DNA of 64,000 nucleotides from Planctomycetota bacterium (GTDB taxonomy: Bacteria; Planctomycetota; B15-G4), in the NCBI GenBank assembly GCA_029259715.1, contig JAJDEP010000010.1, positions 124,001 to 188,000 of the forward strand, written 5' to 3'. Every line of letters begins with the position of its first letter. Position 1 is the stretch's first letter. The position numbers and the translations under genes are program-made. Shown piece by piece: positions 1-9,075 of this stretch. Under the pieces are notes generated by a model. That model did no database searches and was not told where the DNA came from. It saw only the letters and a program-made list of their open reading frames with translations.

Positions 1-157
1 GCGACGCCCCGATCGCGACTCGTCGAGGCTAGACTCGGAGTCATTCCGTCTCGCTGGGCCGCATGTCGTAGCCGTCTACGGAAAGGTGCGTAGGCTTCGG
101 AGCGAGGTTCGTGCCACCGCGACCGCCGCGGCTGCTGTGCTACTTTGGCCGCCGCCC

Positions 158-1336
158 ATGTCGACCGAATCCGGTTCCGAGATCCGACCGCGACGTCCCG
201 ATCCGGGACACGACGCGCCCCCCTTCGACCCGCAGCACAGCGGGGCGGTCTATCGCGCCCTGCTCGAAGGCATGCTCGACCCGGTCGTGTTCATCGACCC
301 GCAGGGCATCATCCTCGGCGCCAGCGACTCCACCGTCAGGGTCTTCGGATACACGCCGGAAGAGCTGCGCGGGACGAACATCTCCCGGCTCATGACCGAG
401 CCCTACCGCGGCGAACACGACGGCTACCTGCGCCACTACTTCGAGACGGGCAAGACCAAGATCCTCGGGCGCCTGCGCGAATTCCAGGTGGTCCGCAAGG
501 ACGGCGAGGTGATCGACATCGAGTTGTCGGTGAACCGCATCGACCTGCCCGGTCACGAGGAACCCCTGTTCATCGGGAGCTTCCGGGACAGCACCGACCG
601 CAACCGGGCGCGCCTCGCCGAGTCGTCCATGTTGCGGGCCCTGGCGGCGGTGGGCGAGTCGGCCGCCATGCTCGCTCACGAGATCAAGAATCCGATCACG
701 GCGGTGAACCTGGCGCTGCGCGCCGTGGCCCGCGAGCTGGGCGAGGATCAGCAGGACGTGTTGCAGGACCTGGTGGCGCGCATGAAGCGCCTCGAGCAGC
801 AGCTGCGCCAGACGCTCTCGTTCGTCCGTCCGCTCGAGCTCTCGCCGATGCTCCTCGACGCGCGCACGGTGTTCGACGGCGTCGTCCGCTCGCTGGCCCC
901 CATCTCCAAGCGCGCTCGCGTCGAGATCCAGATCGACGTCGACGCCGAGGCCCCGACGTTCCGGGCCGACCTCAGCCGCCTCGAGGAGGCCCTGGTCAAC
1001 CTGACCATGAACGCCATCGAGATGCTCGAACCCGGCGGACACGTACGGCTGGCCGCCGGCGCTGAATCCAACGGGCGGCTGCAGCTCATCGCCCGGACCG
1101 TCGAGGGTCGCACGGTCGAGCTGAGCGTCGAGGACGACGGACCCGGCATCGCCGCCGGCGTGCGCGAGAGCCTGTTCAAGCCCTACGTCACGACCAAGGC
1201 CCAGGGCACCGGACTGGGCCTCGCCATCTGCCGGCGCATCGTCGAGGAGCACGGCGGCTCGCTCGAAGCCGGCGACAGCGCTGCCCTCGGCGGGGCCCGC
1301 TTCACCATCCGGCTCCCGGCCGAGGCGACACCATGA
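158..1336 (+). CDS. PAS-domain sensor histidine kinase (FixL/NtrB-like)
   Basis: Soluble sensor kinase that should autophosphorylate on His and pass phosphate to the response regulator encoded immediately downstream. A PAS domain covers roughly residues 30-150 (motif FGYTPEELRG). The H box MLAHEIKNP lies near residue 180, followed by an N box (LTMNAIEML), G1 (EDDGPGIAAG) and G2 (GTGLGLAI), so all catalytic elements are present. No transmembrane segment is visible, so the signal is probably cytoplasmic, as in FixL or NtrB. The frame is open back to a GTG at 86 with GGAAAG just before it, but those 24 extra residues look like translated leader, so the ATG at 158 is preferred. It overlaps the regulator gene by ATGA. 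Ligand unknown; no haem-specific evidence. Confidence 0.9.
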   Translation: MSTESGSEIRPRRPDPGHDAPPFDPQHSGAVYRALLEGMLDPVVFIDPQGIILGASDSTVRVFGYTPEELRGTNISRLMTEPYRGEHDGYLRHYFETGKTKILGRLREFQVVRKDGEVIDIELSVNRIDLPGHEEPLFIGSFRDSTDRNRARLAESSMLRALAAVGESAAMLAHEIKNPITAVNLALRAVARELGEDQQDVLQDLVARMKRLEQQLRQTLSFVRPLELSPMLLDARTVFDGVVRSLAPISKRARVEIQIDVDAEAPTFRADLSRLEEALVNLTMNAIEMLEPGGHVRLAAGAESNGRLQLIARTVEGRTVELSVEDDGPGIAAGVRESLFKPYVTTKAQGTGLGLAICRRIVEEHGGSLEAGDSAALGGARFTIRLPAEATP

Positions 1337-1998
1337 ACACCGCTCCCAAGACCGTCTACCTGGTCGACGACCACACCATGACGCGCGCCGGCATGCGCGC
1401 CCTCGTGAACGACCTGCCGGGCTTCACCGTCGTGGGCGACCACGGCGATGCGCGTCAGGCCATCGAGGAGATCGACCGCTGCCACCCCGACCTGGTCCTG
1501 CTCGACATCACCAGGCCCGGCCTGTCGGGCATCGACGCCATCGCCGGCATCCGCGACGTGCACCCCGGCGTGCGCATCCTGATGCTCAGCCACCACGAGG
1601 GCGAGACCTTCGTCGAGCAGTCGCTCAAGGCCGGCGCCGACGGCTACCTCAGCAAGGACAGCGAGTCCGACGAGCTGGCCCTGGCCATGTCGGCGGTCCT
1701 GCGCGGCCAGGCCTACATCAGCCCCCGAGTCGTGCGCGGCCTGGTCAACCTGACCCAGCGTGACGAGCGCGGCGCCGAGGCCAACGCCAGCCGCATCTCG
1801 TCGCTGACCCCCCGGGAGCGCGAGGTCTTCCAGCTGCTGGCCCTGGGTTTCAGCAACAAGGAGGTGGCCCGCAAGCTCGACACCAGCGTCGGCACCGCCA
1901 AGAAGCACCGCGAGAACCTGCAGCGCAAACTCGACTGCCATTCGGCGGCCGAGCTGGCGCGCCTCGCCATCCGCGAAGGCCTGCTCGAAGGGGCCTGA
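1333..1998 (+). CDS. NarL/FixJ-family response regulator
   Basis: DNA-binding response regulator, 221 aa, translationally coupled to the PAS kinase by a 4-base ATGA overlap. The receiver domain has the acidic pair (VDDHT), the phosphoacceptor Asp near residue 58 (LVLLDITRPG), the conserved Ser (MLSHHEG) and the Lys (YLSKDSE). The usual M-P after the Asp loop is R-P here. The C-terminal LuxR-type helix-turn-helix is clear (LTPREREVFQLLALGFSNKE, then TAKKHRENLQRKL). A PAS/HisKA kinase with a LuxR-type regulator resembles the FixL/FixJ arrangement. Target promoters cannot be read from this window. Confidence 0.93.
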   Translation: MNTAPKTVYLVDDHTMTRAGMRALVNDLPGFTVVGDHGDARQAIEEIDRCHPDLVLLDITRPGLSGIDAIAGIRDVHPGVRILMLSHHEGETFVEQSLKAGADGYLSKDSESDELALAMSAVLRGQAYISPRVVRGLVNLTQRDERGAEANASRISSLTPREREVFQLLALGFSNKEVARKLDTSVGTAKKHRENLQRKLDCHSAAELARLAIREGLLEGA

Positions 1999-2126
1999 CC
2001 GGGCGGCCGTACCCTCGGGAATCCCGGCGTCTACGCCCAGTGCCGAAGGGCCCGCCCAGGCTTTCCGGCGTAACCTCGCGACATGAGTTCTGCCCCGGCA
2101 CAGCCCGCGTCGTGGAGGACGGTCGC

Positions 2127-3785
2127 TTGAGCGCCCGCGCCACGCACCTGAATCTCGCCCAGCGGTTGCGCGACCCGCATGTCTGGGATCCGACCCTGTC
2201 CGAGGTCGGGTTCCTGCAGACCCACATCTCGTGGCTCTTCTTCACGCCCGATCGGGTGTTCAAGGTCAAGCGCCCGGTGGACTTCGGCTTCCTCGACTTC
2301 ACCACGCTCGAGCAGCGCCGCCGTTCATGTGACGAAGAGGTGCGGCTCAACGCCCGCCTCGCGCCCGGCGTGCATCTCGGTGTGGCCCCTCTCGTCAGCG
2401 CGCCCGACGGTCACCTGCACGTCGGCCCCATCGGCGGCAGCCTGCGCGACTTCGACGGCGAACTCGTCGAGTGGGCCGTGGTCATGCGGCGGCTGCCCGA
2501 GCACGACATGTTCGATGGCCGTCTCGCGCGGGGTGAGATCGACAACGACTGCATGGACATCCTGGCCCGCACGCTGGTGGACTTCCACGCCGATGCCTCC
2601 ACCGGCACCGGCATCGACGAGTACGGCCACCCCGCCGTCATCGCCCGCCACTGCGAGCAGAACTTCGAGACCCTGGCGGACTTCTCCGGCCCCGTCACCG
2701 CCACGGGGAAGAGCGTCGTCTCGCCGACACTGCTGGCCTTCCTGTCGGAGCGGACGCAGGAGTTCCTGCGCGATCACGACGCCAGCATGCGGCGCCGCAT
2801 GACCCGCGGTCGCATCCGCGAGGGACACGGCGACCTCCATGCCGGCAACATCTGCTGGGTCGACCGCAAGCCCGTCATCTACGACCGCATCGAGTTCGCC
2901 GCCGAGTACCGCTGCGGCGACGTGGCCGCCGACCTCGCCTTCCTCGCCATGGACCTCGACCTGCGCGGCTTCCGGGGCTTCTCCCGCTACCTCGTGAAGC
3001 ACTACGTGCAGCTGGCGCACGACCCCGAGCTGGTGACGCTGATCGGCTTCTACAAGTCCTATCGCGCCGTCGTGCGGGCCAAGGTCGACGCCCTGCGGTC
3101 GGCCGACACCACCCTCGACGCTGCCGAGCGTCTGCAGGCGCGGCTCACGGCCATGCGCCACCTGCACCTGGCCGCCACCGAGTTCCTGCCGCCGCCGCTG
3201 GTGCTCACCTGCGGATTGCCCGGGGTGGGCAAGAGCGTGGTCGCCCGGCAGCTCGCCGCCCCCTTCGAGTCGCAGGTGATCCGCAGCGATGTCGTGCGCA
3301 AGCAGGACCGCGGCCTGCCCCCCTCCACCCGCGACGCCGCCGCGTGGAATGAGGGCCCCTACTCACCCGAGGCCCGGGCCCACACCTATCAGTCGCTGCT
3401 CAACGAGGCGATCACGGCGCTCGAGCACGGCCGGGCCGTGGTGGTCGACGCCGCCTTCCCGGCGAAGGCCATGCGGCGTCGCTTCGTCGATGCCGCCCAG
3501 CGCCTCGAACACGGCTGCGTGGTGGCCCACGTGGAATGCCCGCAGGCCACGGTGCGCGAGCGTCTGGTGGCACGCGCTCAGGCCGGCACCGACCCGAGCG
3601 ACGCCGATTGGGATACATACGTCCATGCCCGCGAAGATTTCGAGGCGCCCCGGGAAGTCCACCCCGAACTGCTCATCACGGTACACTCGGGCGAACCGGC
3701 CGAGTTCGCGTGCGGACGGCTGATCGATCGCCTCGTCGTCCAGCGGCGGATGCGCCCCACCCGTTCCCACGGAGTCCGTCACTGA
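2127..3785 (+). CDS. APH-fold kinase fused to P-loop kinase
   Basis: Two-domain protein, about 552 aa. The N-terminal two thirds is an aminoglycoside-phosphotransferase-like kinase with the Brenner-type motif GHGDLHAGNI and the metal-binding YDRIEF. The C-terminal domain is a P-loop kinase with Walker A GLPGVGKS and a nucleoside-kinase-like layout (VVVDAAFPAKAMRR). This fused COG2187/COG0645-type architecture is widespread but its substrate is not established. The TTG at 2127 is preferred because GGAGGA lies 7 bases upstream; the frame stays open to a GTG at 2040. It ends one base before the first UspA gene, so these genes probably form one stress-related transcription unit. Confidence 0.85.
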   Translation: MSARATHLNLAQRLRDPHVWDPTLSEVGFLQTHISWLFFTPDRVFKVKRPVDFGFLDFTTLEQRRRSCDEEVRLNARLAPGVHLGVAPLVSAPDGHLHVGPIGGSLRDFDGELVEWAVVMRRLPEHDMFDGRLARGEIDNDCMDILARTLVDFHADASTGTGIDEYGHPAVIARHCEQNFETLADFSGPVTATGKSVVSPTLLAFLSERTQEFLRDHDASMRRRMTRGRIREGHGDLHAGNICWVDRKPVIYDRIEFAAEYRCGDVAADLAFLAMDLDLRGFRGFSRYLVKHYVQLAHDPELVTLIGFYKSYRAVVRAKVDALRSADTTLDAAERLQARLTAMRHLHLAATEFLPPPLVLTCGLPGVGKSVVARQLAAPFESQVIRSDVVRKQDRGLPPSTRDAAAWNEGPYSPEARAHTYQSLLNEAITALEHGRAVVVDAAFPAKAMRRRFVDAAQRLEHGCVVAHVECPQATVRERLVARAQAGTDPSDADWDTYVHAREDFEAPREVHPELLITVHSGEPAEFACGRLIDRLVVQRRMRPTRSHGVRH

Positions 3786-3786
3786 C

Positions 3787-4206
3787 ATGGCCGACTGCAA
3801 GACCATCCTCCTCGCCACCGACTTCTCGGACGCCTCGCGCCACGCCCTGGACTGGGCGGTCACCCTGGCGCGTTCCTACGGCGCGGCTTTGCACGCCATC
3901 CATGTCGTCGCTCCGAATGATGACGACGGCGCCGGCACGCCCGAGGACTGGAAGCAGGCCATCCCGGCGGACAGCGACGATGTGGTCACGAGCCGGGAAA
4001 CCGTACGGGCCCTCTCGGCCGAGCTCGGCATCGTCCACGCGGCGCGGGAGCGCGGCGCCGACCTGATCGTGGTCGGGACCCACGGTCGCGGCGCTCTGGC
4101 CCATGTGCTGATGGGCAGCGTGGCCGAGCGGGTCGTACAGTTGGCCCACTGCCCCGTCCTCACCGTGCGCCCACCGAACCACGACTTCGCCCTGCCCTCG
4201 GAGTGA
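3787..4206 (+). CDS. Universal stress protein UspA family
   Basis: Single-domain UspA protein, 139 aa. The N-terminus TILLATDFSDAS and the ATP-binding signature GTHGRG, nine residues, GS (near residues 97-112) match ATP-binding members of the family. It lies directly after the APH/P-loop kinase gene and overlaps the start of a second usp gene by GTGA, so the three genes are probably co-expressed. Usp proteins generally support survival under energy or redox stress; the specific role here is unknown. Confidence 0.92.
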   Translation: MADCKTILLATDFSDASRHALDWAVTLARSYGAALHAIHVVAPNDDDGAGTPEDWKQAIPADSDDVVTSRETVRALSAELGIVHAARERGADLIVVGTHGRGALAHVLMGSVAERVVQLAHCPVLTVRPPNHDFALPSE

Positions 4207-4664
4207 GCCCTGTGATCGAGATCAACCGCATCCTCTGCGCCGTCGACCTGAGCGAACCGAGCAAGGCCGCCCTGCGTCACGCCGAGTCCATGGCCACGGC
4301 CATGTCCGCCGAGCTCATCGTCGTGCACGTGATCGAGTCGCAGATCTACCCCATGGCTTACGGCGCCCCGGCCGTGGCGTACATCAACTTCGAGGAGGAG
4401 GCGCGCAAGGCCGCTCTCGAGGCGCTCGAACCCATGGTCGCGGCCATCGTCGAGCGCGGCGTGAAGGCCTCGGCCCTCGTGGAGACCGGCATGGCCTGGG
4501 TGCGCGTCTGCGAGCTGGCTGACGAGCTGAAGGCCGATCTCGTCGTCGTCGCCACCCACGGCTGGACGGGCATCAAGCACGCGCTCATCGGCAGCACCGC
4601 CGAACGCATCGTGCGCAAGTGCAAGTGCCCCGTGCTCTCGGTCAAGATCGAGAGCGACGGCTAG
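4203..4664 (+). CDS. Universal stress protein UspA family (second copy)
   Basis: Second UspA-family protein, 153 aa, of different sequence from its neighbour. The N-terminus RILCAVDLSEPSKAAL and the C-terminal ATHGWTGIKHALIGSTAERI carry the G-2x-G-9x-G-S/T ATP-binding pattern. The GTG start at 4203 overlaps the stop of the upstream usp gene; a second GTG at 4212 is equally possible. The gene converges on the sulfatase-like gene ending at 4674, with a 9-base gap. Confidence 0.92.
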   Translation: MSPVIEINRILCAVDLSEPSKAALRHAESMATAMSAELIVVHVIESQIYPMAYGAPAVAYINFEEEARKAALEALEPMVAAIVERGVKASALVETGMAWVRVCELADELKADLVVVATHGWTGIKHALIGSTAERIVRKCKCPVLSVKIESDG

Positions 4665-4673
4665 TCCCCACCG

Positions 4674-6740
4674 TCACGGCCCCGCGCGCACACCCGCCGG
4701 GATCCGGTCGGTGGCCGGATAATCGTCCGGCGGCTGGAGGCTCTGACGCGCGGCTGCCATCTGTTGCCGCGCCAACCGCACCTGCGCCTGCAGGGCCGCT
4801 CGTTCGGCGCCCGTGGTCGACGAGGTGCGCACCTGCTGCTCGAGCCACCAGACCGCATGCCCCCATTCGCCGCGGCGACCGTGGTGGTCGGCGAGCCACT
4901 GCATGAGCCGGCCCGATCGCGGCTGCAGCGTGACCGCTTGCAGCATCTCGGCGCGGGCCCAGTCCGCCCGGCCGGTGCGCTCGTAACACTCGGCCAGGTA
5001 GTAGCGCGTGACGGCCTCGTCGGGGACCGCCAGGGCATGGGTCTCGAAGGGCTCGATGGCGGCGGCCGCGTCGCCACGGTGGAATTCCACGAAACCGAGG
5101 TCGAAGGCGAACAACGGGTCGCCGGGATTGCGTTGCCGCAGCGCGCGCAGGTCGTCGCGAGCCGCATCGAGCAGCCGCCGGCCCTGCGCCGTGCGCTCGG
5201 CCGGGTCGGGGTAGGCGGCCGCGACCCGGGCCGCCGCCGCAGGGTCGCCGTCGAGCCCGAGCAAGCTCGTGGCCTCGGCGATGCGTTGGGTCACCGACGA
5301 CGCGAGCGCCAGGTCACCGATGCGCTCGCGCGGCGTCGGCAACGACGGATCGAAGGGATCGTCGGCGCTCGCGGTGCCGACGTAGCCGAGGGCCGCGAGG
5401 CGCTGACGCTCCTCGGGCGACAGCGCGGCCCCGAGCGCGTGCTCGAGGGGACGCTCCGCGACGAGCAGGGCGTCCAGGCGTTCCCGCATGAGCGCGAGCA
5501 GCTCGGGTTCGTCCGGCGCCCCGTCGCGCAACTCGTTCGGATCGGCCGCCAGGTCGTACAGCTCGGGCCGTGATGAATCGATCAACTTGCGGTCGCGCCA
5601 GACGAGGCCCCGCAGGGGATGCCACCGATGGTGGTGCCAGGGCATGAGCGTCTCGATGTAGAGGGCCCGCTCCGTCCGCGACCCCCACGACGCGGGGTCG
5701 TCGGTGAGCGGCAACAGCGAGGGCTCGCTCGCGGCGGGCATGACGTCGGCGCCGAGCCCGAGCGCATCGAGCACGGTGGGCGCGATGTCGGCGAGGGTCA
5801 CGGGCGCCGCGATGCGCTCGATACGTCCGGGCCGATCGGGAATCGGCGGCGCGGCCCGGTCGTCCGGTAGTGCGGCCCGGTCGTCCGGCGTGACCAGCAC
5901 GAGCGGGATGCGCAGGCTCGCGTCGTAGAGGAACAACCCGTGGGTCTCCTCGCCGTGTTCGCCCAGGGCCTCGCCGTGATCAGCGGTGACGATGAGCAGC
6001 AGCGACTCACGCCGGCCGAGCCGATCGAGACCGTCCAGCAGGCGCCCCAGCTGCTCGTCGGCGTACGCGATCTCTCCGTCGTAGGGATGGGCGTGGCGCG
6101 ACGCGTGAGGCTCGGGCGGGTCGTACCCGGCGTGGGGATCGTTGAAGTGGACCCACGCGAAGAACGGCGCCGCGGACGGCAGTGCGTTGAACCACGAGAG
6201 GGCGTCGTCGACCACCTCGCCGGCCGGCCGTTCGCGCCGCGCGGCTTCGCCGGTGCCGAGGGACTCGCCGGCTGGGGCGTGATACACGTCGAAGCCCTGG
6301 TCGAGGCCAAAGCGCTCATCGAGGACGAAACTGCCGACGAAGGCGCCGGTGCGCCAACCGTGCTCCGACAAGACCTCGGAGAGCAGCAGGCTCTCGTCCT
6401 GCACGCGGTAGACGGCGTTCTCCCGCACGCCGTGCACGGGTGGCGCCGTGCCCGTGAGCAGGGTGGTGTGCGCCGGGAGCGTGATCGGTACCGGCGACCA
6501 GGCCCGCTCGAACAGCCGCCCCTCCCGGGCGAGAGCGTCGAACACGGGCGTCTCCGCCTCGGCTCGACCGTAGGCACCGAAGCGGTCGGCGCGGGTGGTG
6601 TCGAAGGTGACGATGAGCACGTCGAGGCGGTCCGGCGCCGCGTCGCCACATCCGCTCGCGAGGACGGCCCCGCAGAGGAGCACCCCCAGAGCGGTGAGGC
6701 GCAGCGCCGCTGCGGGTCGAGGCCGACGGCCCGGCCTCAT
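4674..6740 (-). CDS. Sulfatase-fold (alkaline phosphatase superfamily) lipoprotein with TPRs
   Basis: Exported hydrolase or transferase, 688 aa. The signal ends LASGC, a lipobox-like site, so it is probably lipid-anchored. Residues about 40-400 form the sulfatase fold: metal motif FDTTRADR, GTAPPVHGVREN and TADHGEALGEHGEETHG. At the position of the sulfatase C/S-x-P-x-R signature it reads T-L-P-A-H (Thr87), so formylglycine cannot form; Thr nucleophiles occur in LtaS and EptA phosphotransferases of the same superfamily. The C-terminal 250 residues carry TPR-like helices (FAFDLGFVEFHRGDAAAAIE). The ATG at 6740 overlaps the stop of the upstream paralogue by ATGA. Substrate unknown. Confidence 0.85.
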   Translation of the reverse strand: MRPGRRPRPAAALRLTALGVLLCGAVLASGCGDAAPDRLDVLIVTFDTTRADRFGAYGRAEAETPVFDALAREGRLFERAWSPVPITLPAHTTLLTGTAPPVHGVRENAVYRVQDESLLLSEVLSEHGWRTGAFVGSFVLDERFGLDQGFDVYHAPAGESLGTGEAARRERPAGEVVDDALSWFNALPSAAPFFAWVHFNDPHAGYDPPEPHASRHAHPYDGEIAYADEQLGRLLDGLDRLGRRESLLLIVTADHGEALGEHGEETHGLFLYDASLRIPLVLVTPDDRAALPDDRAAPPIPDRPGRIERIAAPVTLADIAPTVLDALGLGADVMPAASEPSLLPLTDDPASWGSRTERALYIETLMPWHHHRWHPLRGLVWRDRKLIDSSRPELYDLAADPNELRDGAPDEPELLALMRERLDALLVAERPLEHALGAALSPEERQRLAALGYVGTASADDPFDPSLPTPRERIGDLALASSVTQRIAEATSLLGLDGDPAAAARVAAAYPDPAERTAQGRRLLDAARDDLRALRQRNPGDPLFAFDLGFVEFHRGDAAAAIEPFETHALAVPDEAVTRYYLAECYERTGRADWARAEMLQAVTLQPRSGRLMQWLADHHGRRGEWGHAVWWLEQQVRTSSTTGAERAALQAQVRLARQQMAAARQSLQPPDDYPATDRIPAGVRAGP

Positions 6741-8893
6741 CGAGCGTCCCCTGCGTCGCGATCCCCCACCGCGGCGAGTCCGGCCGGCGTCGGGTCTGTG
6801 GGCGGGAACGGCGCCGGCCCGTTCAGGACCTGCCCGGCGCTCTCCATCTCGCCGCGGGCCATGACGATGTGGGTCGCGACGACCGTCGCCGCGTCGGTGC
6901 CGGGTCGGATGACGGCGGCCAGGCGTTGCAACCACCACAGGGCCCGACCGTGACGTCCGGCCTGACCGTTCCAGTTGACCAACCAGCGCAGGGCCGCCTC
7001 GGCGCCGGGATCGAGGGCCGCGGCCTTGGTCATCTCGGCGGCGGCCCAGTCGAGCCGCCCGGCCGCGGCGTAGGCCTGGGCCAGCCAATAGCGGGTGCTC
7101 GGGTCGGCCGGGGCCGCCACGGCGCTGCGCTCGAGGAAGCCCAGAGCGTCCCGCGTCTCCCCCAACTGCATGAGCGTGAAGCCCAGGTCGTAGAGCATGG
7201 ACGGGTCGCCGGGGTGTGCGCTCACCAGCTCGCCGAGCAGCGCCCGCGCCTCCACCAGGGAGCCGTAACCGACGCGCTCGCGCTCGGCCGGGTCGGGCAT
7301 GGCGACCATGTCGGCGGCGTGCGTCGGGTCGGGGTCCCGTCCCATCAGCGACAGTCCCCGCCGGATGAGCTCACGCGCCTCGAAGTGTCGGTCGAGGACC
7401 TGCAACTGCTGTCGCGGCACGGGCAGGTCCGGGTCGAAGGGGTCGCCGCCGGCCGCCGAGCCGGTGTAGCCCAGCTGCGCGAGCTGCCGCTGCTCCTCCG
7501 ACGACGGGGTCAGCGTCTGCCCCCACCCGAGGGGCGCGTGGGCCTGGCGCAACGCCTGCAGCCCGCGGCGCAGGTCGGCGAGGCGCTCGGCCATCACGGG
7601 GGACGTCGGCTCCCCCGCCTCGTTGAGCCCGTTGTGCAGCTCGCCGGGATCGGCACCGAGGGCGAACACCTCGGGCGCCGGCGATTCGATCAGCTTGTGG
7701 TCCTGCAGCACGATGCCCTGCAAGGGGTGCCAGCGATGGAAGTGCCAGGGCATCCAGCTCTCGAGGTACACCGCCCGGCTCTGGCGCGCCGCATCGAGCG
7801 ACGACGACGGCGGCGTATCATCGCCGAGCCGACCGGCCAGGAGCGACGGGACGCGCACGGACGGCATGGTGTCCGCAGCCAGCCCCGCGCATTGCAGCAC
7901 CGTCGGCGCCACGTCCGCGACGGAGACGGGCCGGGTCTCCACGCCCGGCTCCAAGCCCGGACCGGCGACCACGAGGGGCACGCGCATCGAGCTGTCGTAG
8001 ATGAACAGGCCGTGGCTCTCTTCACCGTGCTCGCCCAGGGACTCGCCGTGATCGGCGGTGGCGAGCACGAACAGCCGCTCGTCGCGCCCCTGGTCGGCCA
8101 GGCCCTGCAGCAACCGACCGAGCTGGGCGTCGGCGAAGGCGATCTCGCCGTCGTAGGGATCGGCATGACGCGAACGGTAGGGCTCGGGCGGCGAGTAGCT
8201 CGCATGGGGATCGTAGAAGTGCACCCACGCGAAGAAGGGCTCGTCGGGCGCGAGCGTGCCGAACCACTCCAGCGCGGCGTCGACCACGACGTCGGCGCGG
8301 CGCTCGGACTGCTGCACGCCGCCTGAGCCGAGGGTACGCCCCGTGGGCGCGTCGTAGACCTCGAAGCCCTGCGCGAGTCCGTACTTCTCGTCGAGCACCA
8401 TGGAGGCGACGAAGGCCCCCGTGCGCCAACCGGCCCGCGCCAGAGGCTCGGCCACCAGATCGCTCTCCTCCGACACCCGGAACAGCGCGTTGTCGCGCAC
8501 GCCGTGGACCGGCGGGTAGACGCCGGTGAGCATCGATGTGTGGCTCGGCAGGGTGATGGGCGCCACCGCCCAGGCGCGGGAGAAACGCAGCCCGCGCGCG
8601 GCGAGGGCGTCCCAGTGCGGGGTCGTGTCGCCCGCGAAGCCGTAGCACCCCACGCGATCGGCCCGCAGGGTGTCGAAGGTGACCAGCAGCACGGAGGGAC
8701 GCGACGCCGGCTCGACGGCGTGGGGCCCGGCCGCCTCGCGACTGCCGGCGCTGCTGCCGGAGCCGCCGTCGGGGGAGCACGCCGCGGCCAGCGCGATCAG
8801 CAGCAGACCGGCCTGCATGGCGCGCCGGGCCCGGGCGGCCGGATGCGGCCGGCAGGCAGGTTCCGGCCGAGGAAGGGTCACCGCGCAATGCAT
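6737..8893 (-). CDS. Sulfatase-fold lipoprotein with TPRs (paralogue)
   Basis: Tandem paralogue of the next gene in the operon, 718 aa, with the same order: lipoprotein-like signal (LLIALAAAC), sulfatase fold, C-terminal TPRs. Metal motif FDTLRADR and TADHGESLGEHGEESHG are intact, and the nucleophile position is again Thr (T-L-P-S-H near residue 114) rather than Cys or Ser. The ATG at 8893 gives an Arg-rich n-region before the hydrophobic core; ATG 8818 is a shorter option, and the frame also runs back into the tRNA gene, which is excluded. Tandem duplication with coupled stop/start suggests related substrates, perhaps envelope lipids or glycans (inference). Confidence 0.84.
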   Translation of the reverse strand: MHCAVTLPRPEPACRPHPAARARRAMQAGLLLIALAAACSPDGGSGSSAGSREAAGPHAVEPASRPSVLLVTFDTLRADRVGCYGFAGDTTPHWDALAARGLRFSRAWAVAPITLPSHTSMLTGVYPPVHGVRDNALFRVSEESDLVAEPLARAGWRTGAFVASMVLDEKYGLAQGFEVYDAPTGRTLGSGGVQQSERRADVVVDAALEWFGTLAPDEPFFAWVHFYDPHASYSPPEPYRSRHADPYDGEIAFADAQLGRLLQGLADQGRDERLFVLATADHGESLGEHGEESHGLFIYDSSMRVPLVVAGPGLEPGVETRPVSVADVAPTVLQCAGLAADTMPSVRVPSLLAGRLGDDTPPSSSLDAARQSRAVYLESWMPWHFHRWHPLQGIVLQDHKLIESPAPEVFALGADPGELHNGLNEAGEPTSPVMAERLADLRRGLQALRQAHAPLGWGQTLTPSSEEQRQLAQLGYTGSAAGGDPFDPDLPVPRQQLQVLDRHFEARELIRRGLSLMGRDPDPTHAADMVAMPDPAERERVGYGSLVEARALLGELVSAHPGDPSMLYDLGFTLMQLGETRDALGFLERSAVAAPADPSTRYWLAQAYAAAGRLDWAAAEMTKAAALDPGAEAALRWLVNWNGQAGRHGRALWWLQRLAAVIRPGTDAATVVATHIVMARGEMESAGQVLNGPAPFPPTDPTPAGLAAVGDRDAGDAR

Positions 8894-8917
8894 GGGCGGC
8901 CGCGATGGTGATACAGA

Positions 8918-8994
8918 TGGTAGCGGAGGAGGGATTCGAACCCCCGACACGCGGATTATGATTCCGCTGCTCTAACCAACTGAGCTACTCCGCC
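8918..8994 (-). tRNA. tRNA-Met (anticodon CAT)
   Basis: Complete cloverleaf on the minus strand: acceptor GGCGGAG pairs with CTCCGCT (one G-T at the end), D arm GCTC/GAGC, anticodon stem GCGGA/TCCGC with loop ATCATAA, T arm with TTCGAAT, discriminator A and an encoded CCA (8918-8920). The CAT anticodon and overall sequence fit elongator tRNA-Met; a lysidine-modified tRNA-Ile2 cannot be excluded from sequence alone. Confidence 0.93.
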
Positions 8995-9075
8995 AGGAGC
9001 GCCCGACATTCTGACCGAAGAGCGGTCTGCGAAGCCAGCCCCCCGGGGGGCCGTCGTCGAAGCGGCGGCCGCCCC

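Noticed and set aside
140-1252. Minus-strand 370-codon frame opposite the histidine kinase
   Set aside because: Shadow of the kinase gene, which has all catalytic boxes; no motif on the minus strand.
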